This document shows positions 1-6,692 of a stretch of 12,310 nt of DNA, in pieces. The stretch's first letter is position 1, and every line of letters starts with the position of its first letter. Source of the DNA: Opitutia bacterium. Its GTDB lineage: Bacteria > Verrucomicrobiota > Verrucomicrobiia > Opitutales > UBA953. The stretch is taken from positions 1-12,310 of the forward strand of contig JAJPZB010000007.1 of NCBI GenBank assembly GCA_021204635.1, read 5' to 3'. The position numbers and the translations under genes were made by a program. The notes under the pieces are model-generated. The model was not told where the DNA came from and searched no databases. It worked only from the letters and a program-made list of their open reading frames with translations.

Positions 1-772
1 CGCTCGGTCTCGGGGGGCCGGAGATGTTTAAAATTGCAGAATTTTCTTCCGTGAAAAGTGCGAGAGTTCCCGCGCCGAGTCTTAGCGCAGAGCCTGCCGC
101 CTCGATGAATCTTTCTCGCTCGGGCTCCGAGATTTTTAGCCGGTCCGCAACAATGAAGATTTTGTCCACGCCTGCGATTTCTTTGTTGGGTGCGTTGTCG
201 GTCTCAAAGAGTTTTCCCGCCGCAACAAACTTCGTGAACCCGCCGGCGGCATACTCGGCGATGATTTTTCCCCACGCCGTTTTCTTCGTGCGCTCGACGG
301 GAAACGCGACGATGACGCTTTTCCCGAGCAGGCGTTGCCGCGCGGAGTTCCAGATTGTTGCGGGCGAATCGGCGCGGAGCGGCTTGCCTGTGGCGGGGTC
401 GAAGAGCGTTGCGGCGCGGGCGAACCAGATTTTCATCCAGTCGCAAAGCTCCGTCATTGTGCCGACAGTCGAGCGCGACGTGCGCACCGTGTTGCCTTGT
501 TTTACGGCGATTGAGGGGCGGACGTTTTCGATGGAATCGATTGCCGCCTCGGGCAGGAGCTCGAGAAATTGCCGCGTGTAGGGCGAGAAAGTTTCGACGT
601 AGCGGCGTTGCCCCTCGGCGTGGAGCGTCTCGAAGACGAGCGACGATTTTCCCGCGCCCGAGAGCCCCGTCACGACGACGAGTTTCCCGACGGGGATTTC
701 CAAATCGAAACCCTTCAGGTTGTTTTGCCTCGCGCCTTTGAGGCGGATTGTCTCGATTTTTGCGTCGCTCAT
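1..772 (-). CDS. uvrA: UvrA-type excinuclease ABC subunit A, N-terminal part (cut by window edge)
   Basis: UvrA is the damage-sensing ATPase of nucleotide excision repair; it loads UvrB on damaged DNA in the cytoplasm. The minus strand reads open from an ATG at 772 to the edge, giving 257 residues. The start MSDAKIETIRLKGARQNNLK matches the UvrA N-terminus. A Walker A motif GLSGAGKSS lies at residues 36-44, followed by the family stretch EGQRRYVETFSPYTRQFL (53-70) and the signature SRSTVGTMTEL (99-109). Where many UvrAs have a CP.CG/CP.HG element after the LFARV-like segment, this one reads DPATG (125-129), without cysteines. The TSRSTVGTMTE wording resembles the very long, duplicated UvrAs (about 1800 residues) of some bacteria, but the truncation prevents a decision. 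A GAGGG at 777-781 (complement) sits 4 bases before the ATG, which is short for an SD. UvrA-family identity is secure; the subtype is inference. Confidence 0.9.
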   Translation of the reverse strand, partial: MSDAKIETIRLKGARQNNLKGFDLEIPVGKLVVVTGLSGAGKSSLVFETLHAEGQRRYVETFSPYTRQFLELLPEAAIDSIENVRPSIAVKQGNTVRTSRSTVGTMTELCDWMKIWFARAATLFDPATGKPLRADSPATIWNSARQRLLGKSVIVAFPVERTKKTAWGKIIAEYAAGGFTKFVAAGKLFETDNAPNKEIAGVDKIFIVADRLKISEPERERFIEAAGSALRLGAGTLALFTEENSAILNISGPPRPS

Positions 773-902
773 CGAACCCTCGATTTTCTTTCGGCGGCGC
801 GCATTCCCGCAAGCGAATTTCCGCGCGGGATTGTTGCGGGGCGCCGACGGCAAATTTTTGTTTTTGTTTTGGGGTGAAAGTCTGTTTTATTTGCCGGAAA
901 TC
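773..902. other. Divergent intergenic region between uvrA and fabH
   Basis: This 130-bp gap must hold the 5' ends of two divergent transcripts. It has a T-rich stretch at about 853-872 and a loose inverted repeat TCCCGC/GCGGGA (805-810 with 825-830, 14-base loop). No convincing -35/-10 pair was found by eye on either strand. A reading frame from 720 runs through it into fabH, but that extension resembles no ketoacyl synthase sequence. Confidence 0.4.
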
Positions 903-1901
903 ATGAGAACACCAACACCGTCGGTTTACATAAAGGGAATGGGCGTTTACACGCCGGAACGCCGCTTGACAAATGCGGATTTGACACGGCTTGTTGACAC
1001 CTCCGACGAGTGGATTCGCACGCGGACGGGAATGATCGAGCGCAGAATTGCAGAGCCGCACGAAGCCGCCTCCGACATGGCGGCAAAAGCTGCGGAGCGC
1101 GCAATCGCCGACGCCGGAATCACCAAAGAGGAAATTGACCTCATCATCGTCGCGACTATCACGCCTGACCACGCATTTCCCTCAACGGCTTGCGTTTTGC
1201 AGGCAAAACTCGGGCTGACGGACATTCCCGCGTTCGACATTTCTGCTGCTTGCTCGGGCTTTGTGTATATGATGCAGGTGGCAAACCACATGCTCCGCGC
1301 CGGCGACTATCGCAATGTGCTGATCGTTTCGTCGGAAAAGCTCACCTCGATCGTCGATTGGGAAGACCGCAGCACCTGCGTGCTTTTTGGCGATGCGGCG
1401 GGCGCGTTTGTGCTTTCCAAATGCTCGGAGCCCTATGTCGGGATTTTGGGAAACATTCTCGGCGCGGACGGCTCGTGCGGCTATTTGCTCAAATTGCCGG
1501 CGGGCGGAAGCGTTATGCCGGCGAGCTACGAAACAGTTGTCAACTCTCAGCACTGTCTGAAAATGGCGGGGAAAGAGGTTTTCAAGGTCGCGGTGCGCAC
1601 GATGTCCGATTGTTGCCGGCGTCTGCTTGAAAAATGCAATATCTCGCCGGACGAGGTGAAATGCGTGATTCCGCATCAGGCGAATTTGCGAATAATCGAC
1701 GCCGTGGCGCGCCACCTCGGTATTCCGTTGGAAAAATTCTGCATCAATTTGCAGAACTACGGAAACACGTCGTCGGCAACCATCCCGAATTGCATGAAAG
1801 AGGCGTATGACCAAGGCAGATTCAAGGCGGGAGACCTCGTTTTGCTCACGGCGTTTGGTGGCGGTTTCACCTGGGGCGCGACGCTGATTCGCTGGAAATA
1901 A
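903..1901 (+). CDS. fabH: Beta-ketoacyl-ACP synthase III (FabH)
   Basis: FabH condenses an acyl-CoA (usually acetyl-CoA) with malonyl-ACP, the first step of type II fatty-acid synthesis in the cytoplasm. The 332-residue product has the usual family length and all three catalytic residues: Cys117 in DISAACSGF, His258 in IPHQANLR and Asn288 in NYGNTSSATIP. The C-terminal GGGFTWGATLIRW is also typical. The frame is open from 720, but similarity begins at the ATG at 903 (MRTPTPSVYIKGMGVYTPER), so that start was chosen. Its SD is weak (GGA at 896-898, 4 bases upstream). It is followed after 39 bp by the BamD-like gene, suggesting one envelope operon; the classical partner plsX is not next to it. 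Identity is very secure; primer preference cannot be read from sequence. Confidence 0.97.
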   Translation: MRTPTPSVYIKGMGVYTPERRLTNADLTRLVDTSDEWIRTRTGMIERRIAEPHEAASDMAAKAAERAIADAGITKEEIDLIIVATITPDHAFPSTACVLQAKLGLTDIPAFDISAACSGFVYMMQVANHMLRAGDYRNVLIVSSEKLTSIVDWEDRSTCVLFGDAAGAFVLSKCSEPYVGILGNILGADGSCGYLLKLPAGGSVMPASYETVVNSQHCLKMAGKEVFKVAVRTMSDCCRRLLEKCNISPDEVKCVIPHQANLRIIDAVARHLGIPLEKFCINLQNYGNTSSATIPNCMKEAYDQGRFKAGDLVLLTAFGGGFTWGATLIRWK

Positions 1902-1940
1902 TTTGCAAAAAGCCTCCGCCGAGAACGAAATTTTGCGCCG

Positions 1941-3428
1941 ATGAAATTTTCCCAAAAGTTGCTCTGCGCCGCCCTGATTCTCGCGGGAACGGCTCTCGCC
2001 AAGGCTGATGAAGCCGAGTCTGCCGGCGCCACCACCGACCCTGAGGCGAAAGTTGCCACCACCAACCCGGGAAATTCTTCCACCACCGACCCGGAAGTTG
2101 CGCCCACCACCAACCCGGAAAAGCCTTCCACCACTAACCCCGAGTCGGTTGCCACCACCGACCCGCAACCGAGCATAGAGGAAAAGTTTGCCACGCTATG
2201 GGCGCGCGTCTGCGACAACATCAGTAGCGACAACGCGAATTTTGCCGCCACCGAGCCCGCTGTCAGGATTTACGCCGAGGCGCTTTACATGCGCTCGTGC
2301 AAGTGGAGCAGGGTTTCGGACGAGGTTCGCGACGACGCGGTCGGCAAGCTCGCGCTCGCATATTTTTTGATGCGCGGGGCGAACGCGCAAGACGGCTCGT
2401 TTGCGTTTGGCGAAGATCCGGTCGAGGCGGTTTCTGCGTATGACGACATCGCGGAGGAGTTTGCGGCGACGCCGTTTGGCGCCGAGGCGCTTTATTTGCA
2501 AAGCGTTTTGCTCACAATGCTCCACCAATACGAGTGGGCGTTTGACCGCGTGCGCTCCATTATTCGCGCGTATCCGGGCTCGGAGCGCGTTGGCGACGCG
2601 ATTGTGCAGGGCTATTTGATCGCGGAATCACTGCGGCAGGGCGCGCGCCCGAGAAAATTTAAGGGGCGGCTGCCGTGGCTGAAAGACCGCAAGGTTGCGC
2701 TGAGTTTCTACGACGAACTCCACTCGTTTGCTCCGAAGTCTGCAATCGCTCCGTGGCTGCTTTTCCGCAAAGGCGTTTTCGCCGCAGAAATTGCGGAGGA
2801 ATGGTTTGAGAGCGAGCGGCGCAACGACGCTATAAACGCGTTTGAAATGCTCATCACGATGCACCCCGAATCGCAGCTCGTGCCCGAGGCGTATTTGGAT
2901 GTCGCCGCGTCGTATGAGGCGCTTTGTGTGGGGGCGGAGTGGGATCAGGTTTCTGCCCGCAGCGCGCTCAATTATTACACAGATTTTTTCACGCTTTTCC
3001 CCGACCACGAGAAGGCGGAATTTGCCTACAAGAAAACGGAATATTTGCGGGAAATCATCGCGCAAAACCGGATAAGCATCGGAGATTTTTACTATGTGCG
3101 CCGCAACAACACACGAGCCGCTCTCGTGTTTTACAACGAGGCGATAACCGCGTCGCCGGAATCAGAGACCGGGCGCCTCGCGCAGGAAAGAGTTGACAAA
3201 ATTTTGCGCGGAGAGCGCGCGGAACTGACGTTTATAGATTGGCTTTTCGGTCGATATCCGCAGCCGGCGACGCAGGATTTTTCCGACGCGCCGTCGAATG
3301 TTTCGCTCGAGCAAATGGGCTTCCAGTCCGCGACTTCGCCGGAATTTACTTCGCGCGGCGACAGTGGCGGAAAGTCTTCCACCACGGCAGAAGAGCAGGA
3401 GGGATTTGAGGACCCCGGCGACCATTAA
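1941..3428 (+). CDS. bamD: BamD-like TPR outer-membrane assembly protein with TTNP repeat linker
   Basis: BamD is a TPR lipoprotein of the BAM complex, which inserts beta-barrels in the outer membrane. This 495-residue protein has a signal peptide (about residues 1-20/22, TALAKA), six Thr-Thr-Asp/Asn-Pro units (31-76), a helical TPR-type region (about 85-420) and a low-complexity C-terminal tail. The final repeat pair, with ISIGDFYYVRRNNTRAALVF followed by a second helix ending in a proline turn, follows the last TPR of BamD. E. coli BamD is about 245 residues, so this one is twice as long. It has no lipobox: the only Cys near the N-terminus (Cys9) lies inside the hydrophobic segment after Lys-Leu-Leu. 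It may be soluble in the periplasm, or another TPR protein, for instance a pilotin-like factor. There is no clear SD at the ATG at 1941. The next gene, LptE-like, is 22 bp downstream. Confidence 0.65.
   Translation: MKFSQKLLCAALILAGTALAKADEAESAGATTDPEAKVATTNPGNSSTTDPEVAPTTNPEKPSTTNPESVATTDPQPSIEEKFATLWARVCDNISSDNANFAATEPAVRIYAEALYMRSCKWSRVSDEVRDDAVGKLALAYFLMRGANAQDGSFAFGEDPVEAVSAYDDIAEEFAATPFGAEALYLQSVLLTMLHQYEWAFDRVRSIIRAYPGSERVGDAIVQGYLIAESLRQGARPRKFKGRLPWLKDRKVALSFYDELHSFAPKSAIAPWLLFRKGVFAAEIAEEWFESERRNDAINAFEMLITMHPESQLVPEAYLDVAASYEALCVGAEWDQVSARSALNYYTDFFTLFPDHEKAEFAYKKTEYLREIIAQNRISIGDFYYVRRNNTRAALVFYNEAITASPESETGRLAQERVDKILRGERAELTFIDWLFGRYPQPATQDFSDAPSNVSLEQMGFQSATSPEFTSRGDSGGKSSTTAEEQEGFEDPGDH
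2031..2168 (+). repeat. In-frame tandem repeat, 24-27 bp units (TT[N/D]P[E/G/Q])
   Basis: Six units encode Thr-Thr-Asp/Asn-Pro starting at residues 31, 40, 48, 56, 64 and 72 of the BamD-like protein: one unit of nine residues, then eight-residue units. The DNA core is ACCACYRACCC, e.g. CCACCACCAACCC and CCACCACTAACCC. The unit joins the signal peptide to the TPR region and looks like a disordered periplasmic linker. The reverse complement of the core recurs at the right edge of the window (12204-12247). Confidence 0.85.
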
Positions 3429-3434
3429 AATCGC

Positions 3435-3441
3435 AAAGGAG
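3435..3441 (+). promoter_or_regulatory. Strong Shine-Dalgarno deciding the LptE-like start
   Basis: AAAGGAG lies 9 bases before the ATG at 3451. It marks that ATG as the start, rather than the in-frame upstream start at 3298, which would overlap the BamD-like gene in another frame. Confidence 0.8.
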
Positions 3442-3450
3442 TTTGGGAAA

Positions 3451-3966
3451 ATGCGCAGAAGATTTTCGCTCTTGGTTTTGTTTGTCGCGGCTGCGATCGT
3501 GATGCTCGCGGGCGGGTGCGCGTATTCGCTCGGTCGCGGCGAGGCAAAACTTGACTTTGCGACAATCTCGTTGGCGCCGATAAAGAACAAGGCAGATTTG
3601 CCGCAGGTGCACGCCTTGCTCGCGCGAAACATCAGCGACGAACTCAACTCCGAGGGTGGGCTCAAACTCGTGAAAGAGGGCGCGCAGGCAGAGCTCACTG
3701 TTATCGTGAACGATTATTCGCGCAGCATTTCCATCAGTTCGTCGCGAGACACTGTTGTAGCGAGCTCGATCAATGTTAAGTTGGAGTTGATTTGCAGTTT
3801 GCGCAACACGCGTACGGGCGAGTTTTATTTCCAAGACAAAAAAATCACGGCCACGACCGAGGCATATCTCGGCTCGGCGACAGGGCTCGCGGAAACGCAG
3901 ACGCTCCCTGCGCTGACGCGCTTGGCGGCGCAAAAAGTGCGCGAGGCTGTCGTCGGGGTTTGGTAA
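3451..3966 (+). CDS. lptE: LptE-like LPS-assembly lipoprotein
   Basis: LptE is the outer-membrane lipoprotein that plugs the LptD barrel and helps place lipopolysaccharide on the cell surface. This 171-residue product has a basic N-terminus (MRRR), a hydrophobic segment and a lipobox-like LAGGC with Cys23 as the expected lipidated residue, followed by AYSLGRG, like the GCGYxL start of LptE proteins. The rest is short and mixed alpha/beta: a DFATISLAPIKNK strand near 35-47, a region (about 85-130) with strands reading VIVNDYSRSISI and VKLELICSLRN, and a C-terminal helix ending VREAVVGVW. This follows the LptE/RlpB layout, although the family is very divergent. The gene sits 22 bp after the BamD-like gene. 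The lipobox has Ala at -3 instead of the usual Leu (Leu is at -4). Lipoprotein call good; LptE role likely but based on weak similarity and context. Confidence 0.65.
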   Translation: MRRRFSLLVLFVAAAIVMLAGGCAYSLGRGEAKLDFATISLAPIKNKADLPQVHALLARNISDELNSEGGLKLVKEGAQAELTVIVNDYSRSISISSSRDTVVASSINVKLELICSLRNTRTGEFYFQDKKITATTEAYLGSATGLAETQTLPALTRLAAQKVREAVVGVW

Positions 3967-3990
3967 AATTTATTTACCTGTTTTCGCGCT
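3962..3990 (+). terminator. Weak terminator-like hairpin after the LptE-like gene
   Basis: A perfect 6-bp inverted repeat GGTAAA/TTTACC (3962-3967 with 3973-3978, loop ATTTA) overlaps the stop codon. It is followed by the T-rich TGTTTTCGCGCTTTT. The stem is short and A/T-rich, so termination would be partial at best and read-through into the next block is possible. Confidence 0.3.
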
Positions 3991-3996
3991 TTTGGG

Positions 3997-4025
3997 TTGA
4001 ATAGAAGTGTTTGAATGCTTCTAAT
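3997..4025 (+). promoter_or_regulatory. Candidate sigma-70 promoter for the pilus-like cluster, with inverted repeat in the spacer
   Basis: TTGAAT (3997-4002; 4 of 6 to TTGACA) and TCTAAT (4020-4025; 5 of 6 to TATAAT) are 17 bp apart, the optimal spacing. The expected start is near 4032, leaving a leader of about 58 bases before the ATG at 4090. An inverted repeat TAGAAGTG/TGCTTCTA (4002-4009 with 4016-4023; six Watson-Crick pairs plus two G-T) fills the spacer and overlaps the -10, a position where a repressor could bind. Prediction by eye only. Confidence 0.4.
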
Positions 4026-4031
4026 CGCAGA

Positions 4032-4061
4032 AAGCTTTTCCCAAAATTGCGGAAGCTTTTC
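4032..4061 (+). repeat. 9-bp direct repeat AAGCTTTTC, 21-bp period, in the leader
   Basis: AAGCTTTTC occurs at 4032-4040 and 4053-4061, with related flanks (GCAGA and GCGG before, CCC or TCCC after). The 21-bp period is two helical turns. It could be a paired protein-binding site, or a chance repeat in a T-rich leader. Confidence 0.4.
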
Positions 4062-4089
4062 TCCCCTCAAACCCTAAAATCTTACCCGC

Positions 4090-4863
4090 ATGAAAAATCC
4101 CCTGAAAACCGCAATGGTCGCATTGGCAGCGCTTGTCGCCTCCGCAGCAATTGTTTCTGCGCAGGAAGAACCTCCGGCAAAAGTTCCCACCATCACCGTC
4201 CAAAAAGTAGATTTCAAAACGGTGCAAATGCCCAATGCCGACCCGTCATACAAATGGGCGCAGACGATGATCGATTTTAAGGTCGATCCAACGTCGGACT
4301 TTGCCCCCGGAACATTTTTGAACGACGTGAAAATGACGCTCACGCTTGTTTACGACAAGACGGCGACGTCGCTCGGCGGCACGCGCGCCCGAGGCAATCG
4401 CGGCAAGGAAGAGGTCAACAAGGCTTCGACCGAGGCCGGCGGCACGGAAGCCTCGAAACACACGTCGTATCGCGCGTCCGTGAGTTTCAATGCACTGAAA
4501 GTTTCCGACGGCAAAAAGCAATACGCATTTTATATCCCCGGCGAAATCGTCGAGCGCGACAAGGAAAAGATGGTCGGCACAGCCAAACCGAAGTATTACT
4601 TCATCGAATTTGAATACGACGGAATGGAGATCGGCGCGTTCGACGCGCAGGGCAAAAAACGCCCAAACTATGTGGATAGCCCGAATGCGACAGGAAGCTA
4701 CATCATCAAGCAGGCAGCGGATTTTGAAACGGTTCGCGGCTGGGCAGATGCCGGAGTTTCCGAGACGCGCGGCCAGCTCATTCCGTATCACTGGGTGCCC
4801 GGCTTTGGGCAATTGAAAATCGGCGTCGTGCCGTCTGTGGCGCGCCCCGAAATCCAGCAGTGA
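4090..4863 (+). CDS. Amuc_1102-family pilus-like secreted protein
   Basis: This is the first gene of the pilus-like cluster; in Akkermansia the homologue Amuc_1102 sits in the same place. Its biochemical role is not established. The 257-residue product has a classical signal peptide (MKNPLK, hydrophobic core, IVSA before Gln25), so it should be exported to the periplasm or beyond. The mature part is rich in predicted beta strands (for example TITVQKVDFKTVQM near 34-47, VKMTLTLVYDK near 80-90, YYFIEFEYDGMEIGAFD near 169-185). It contains a Gly/Glu/Lys-rich loop (about 98-122) and ends in a Trp/Pro-containing tail. No cysteines are visible, and there is no lipobox or other membrane span. No SD precedes the ATG at 4090; the context is CCCGCATGAAAAA, the same as at the secretin gene. 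It ends 68 bp before the PilM-like gene. Family assignment rests mainly on synteny and layout. Confidence 0.75.
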   Translation: MKNPLKTAMVALAALVASAAIVSAQEEPPAKVPTITVQKVDFKTVQMPNADPSYKWAQTMIDFKVDPTSDFAPGTFLNDVKMTLTLVYDKTATSLGGTRARGNRGKEEVNKASTEAGGTEASKHTSYRASVSFNALKVSDGKKQYAFYIPGEIVERDKEKMVGTAKPKYYFIEFEYDGMEIGAFDAQGKKRPNYVDSPNATGSYIIKQAADFETVRGWADAGVSETRGQLIPYHWVPGFGQLKIGVVPSVARPEIQQ

Positions 4864-4931
4864 TGTAGCGCCGGAGCCCGTTTTTGGGGATTTTTTCAGA
4901 AGAAGCAAACCATTCAGGATCTCGGAATTTC

Positions 4932-6689
4932 ATGGCGAACAATGCTGTAAAAACCATCATCAACTGCGGAACCACGCAGGTCTCGGTTTCGATATTTTCG
5001 GAATCGGCGGGAACTTTGGTCCTCGAAAGCGTGGTCGTGGAGAATCTCGTTTACGACTACACGTCGGAGGCGGAGTGGGGCACCGCAATTTCGGGCGTCC
5101 TCCGCAGGATTCTCTCGACGCAGAAGCCGCGCGGGGAAATCGTTGTAATCGCCCCCGGGCAAATGCTTCTCACCAAGAATGTCAAAGTCCCGCAGGTCGA
5201 GAAGTCGCGCCGCAGGCAGATTATTTCGTTTGAGGCGCAGAACAGTTTCCCGTTCCCGCTCGACGAATTGGTCTGGGACAGCCAGGTCATTTCCTCCGAC
5301 GGCGTCGAGGAAGAAGTCGTGCTCTTCGCGTTGAAAAAGCAAAACGCGATTCGCTTCACGAATTTGATGCGCTCAATCGGCGTCACGCCCGACACGATTC
5401 AGCCGGCGACGAGCCTCGACGTGCAGGCGTATCGCTACATCACGCGCAACAATCCCGAGACAGATCCGGTCTTGATCGTCAACGTCGGCGCGCATACGAC
5501 GAACCTCACCTTTGTCTCCGAAAACGGCTTCGGGATTAACAACATCAGCATTGGCGGAAACTACGTCACGCAAAAGCTTGCCGAATCGACCGGCGTCCCG
5601 TTTCAGGCGGCAGAGCAGCGCAAATTGTCGTATTTCAAGGGCATGGTGCACTTCGCGCAGGGCGATCCCGCAGAGAAGGCAATCACCGACGCGGCAGAGG
5701 CGTTTTCGCGCCGCTTGAGCCAGGAAATTACGCGCCGCGTAATCAATTTCAAGCGCGCGAACAAAAACGTCGGACCGGTGAGAATCCTCGTATCCGGCCG
5801 CGGTGCGCTCTTGCCGGGCTTCACTGAAAAGCTTTCCGATCTGCAGAAAATGCCGGTGGAATTTTTGGAATTTGCGCCGGAAGTCAGGCTTTCCCCGCTC
5901 GTTTCTCCGGACGTTTTTGAGGAGAACAAATGCGAGTTGCAGGAGGCGATCGGCGAGGCGGCGAGGCTCGTTTTGCCCGACATCGACGCGGTGAATTTGT
6001 TGCCGCCCGAGATCGCCGAAGAAATTGCGTTCAAGAAAAAAGTTCCGTTCTTTGTTCTCGCCGGAATTTTGTTTGCCGTCGCGCCTTGGCCGGTGTGGGC
6101 GCATTTGCGATCAAATGCTTCTGCTCTTTCCAAGGAAATTGCGACGCAGAAAGCCACAATCGCGGAATATGGCGAGCGCGAAACGCAGATTAACGAAGCG
6201 CAGGAGAAAAACGAAAAGCTGCTTTCCATCGTCGATAAACTCTCCGATTCGCTCGCAGGTCGCTTTGTTTGGAACGACTTTGTCGCAGAATTGCAGGGCT
6301 GCATGGCGAAGTTGCAAGGACGCACCGCGACAGACGAATACGGCGACAAGGTTCCTGCGCCGGACAGGCACGTTTGGATCAGCGGCGTGAACGTGGATCG
6401 CAAATTCGTTCCGGGAAAGGCGGCTTCGGGCAAGGAAGAGGCCGTTCCCGCCTCGGTGGAGACCACGGTGACGCTGCAATTTTCCATGCTGATGCCGAAG
6501 GTCGATGCCCTCAACCCACGCCACGATTCGGCGGAATTTGAAAAACGAAGAGACGTGATAGTGGAAGCGCTGAAAGACTTTTCGTTCATCGAACCTGGGA
6601 CGACGATTTCCACAAAGCCGGATTTCGCAAAGGTAAACGTTCCGGTGCTTAACGTGACGTTCCGCGTCGCCAATGGGAAAGGAATTTAA
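4932..6689 (+). CDS. pilM: Amuc_1101-family PilM-like protein fused to a PilN-like segment
   Basis: PilM is the cytoplasmic actin-fold protein that binds the short N-terminal tail of PilN under the type IV pilus alignment complex. Residues 1-350 follow PilM: phosphate-1 loop NCGTTQVSVS (11-20), the QISFEAQNSFPFPLDELVWD-like block (96-116), phosphate-2 loop IVNVGAHTTNLTF (182-194) and the adenosine-site SGRGALLPGF (288-297). Then comes DAVNLLPPEI (352-361), matching the INLLP tail by which PilN docks on PilM, a Lys-triplet, one membrane span (about 371-390), a coiled coil (about 395-440) and a periplasmic domain to 585. Ordinary PilM is near 350 residues, so this is a natural PilM-PilN fusion with cytoplasmic N-terminus. 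A frame opens at a TTG at 4884, but the ATG at 4932 fits the family; AGGA (4916-4919) is a distant SD. The next gene is 3 bp away. Confidence 0.88.
   Translation: MANNAVKTIINCGTTQVSVSIFSESAGTLVLESVVVENLVYDYTSEAEWGTAISGVLRRILSTQKPRGEIVVIAPGQMLLTKNVKVPQVEKSRRRQIISFEAQNSFPFPLDELVWDSQVISSDGVEEEVVLFALKKQNAIRFTNLMRSIGVTPDTIQPATSLDVQAYRYITRNNPETDPVLIVNVGAHTTNLTFVSENGFGINNISIGGNYVTQKLAESTGVPFQAAEQRKLSYFKGMVHFAQGDPAEKAITDAAEAFSRRLSQEITRRVINFKRANKNVGPVRILVSGRGALLPGFTEKLSDLQKMPVEFLEFAPEVRLSPLVSPDVFEENKCELQEAIGEAARLVLPDIDAVNLLPPEIAEEIAFKKKVPFFVLAGILFAVAPWPVWAHLRSNASALSKEIATQKATIAEYGERETQINEAQEKNEKLLSIVDKLSDSLAGRFVWNDFVAELQGCMAKLQGRTATDEYGDKVPAPDRHVWISGVNVDRKFVPGKAASGKEEAVPASVETTVTLQFSMLMPKVDALNPRHDSAEFEKRRDVIVEALKDFSFIEPGTTISTKPDFAKVNVPVLNVTFRVANGKGI
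6678..6683 (+). promoter_or_regulatory. Shine-Dalgarno inside the 3' end of the PilM-like gene
   Basis: AAAGGA lies 9 bases before the ATG at 6693, within the last codons of the upstream gene. It supports that start and suggests coupled translation across the 3-bp gap. Confidence 0.7.
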
Positions 6690-6692
6690 CCG

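Noticed and set aside
720..902. 61-residue N-terminal extension of FabH
   Set aside because: The extension overlaps uvrA on the other strand and resembles no ketoacyl synthase; the ATG at 903 gives the normal length.
204..1172. 322-residue minus-strand open frame across the uvrA start and the fabH start
   Set aside because: It overlaps uvrA in another frame and is very Arg-rich without any motif; uvrA and fabH explain the region.
1182..2168. Minus-strand frame with Arg-Val-Gly-Gly-Gly repeats
   Set aside because: It is the antisense reading of the TTNP repeat and of fabH; the repeats are a by-product of the coding repeat on the plus strand.
4876..4902. CCC-GTTTTT-GGGG followed by ATTTTTT between the first and second cluster genes, resembling an attenuator
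   Set aside because: The stem is only 3 bp, too short to be a credible terminator.
4884..4931. Upstream TTG start for the PilM-like gene
   Set aside because: It adds 16 residues without family character; the PilM actin-fold sequence begins right after the ATG at 4932.
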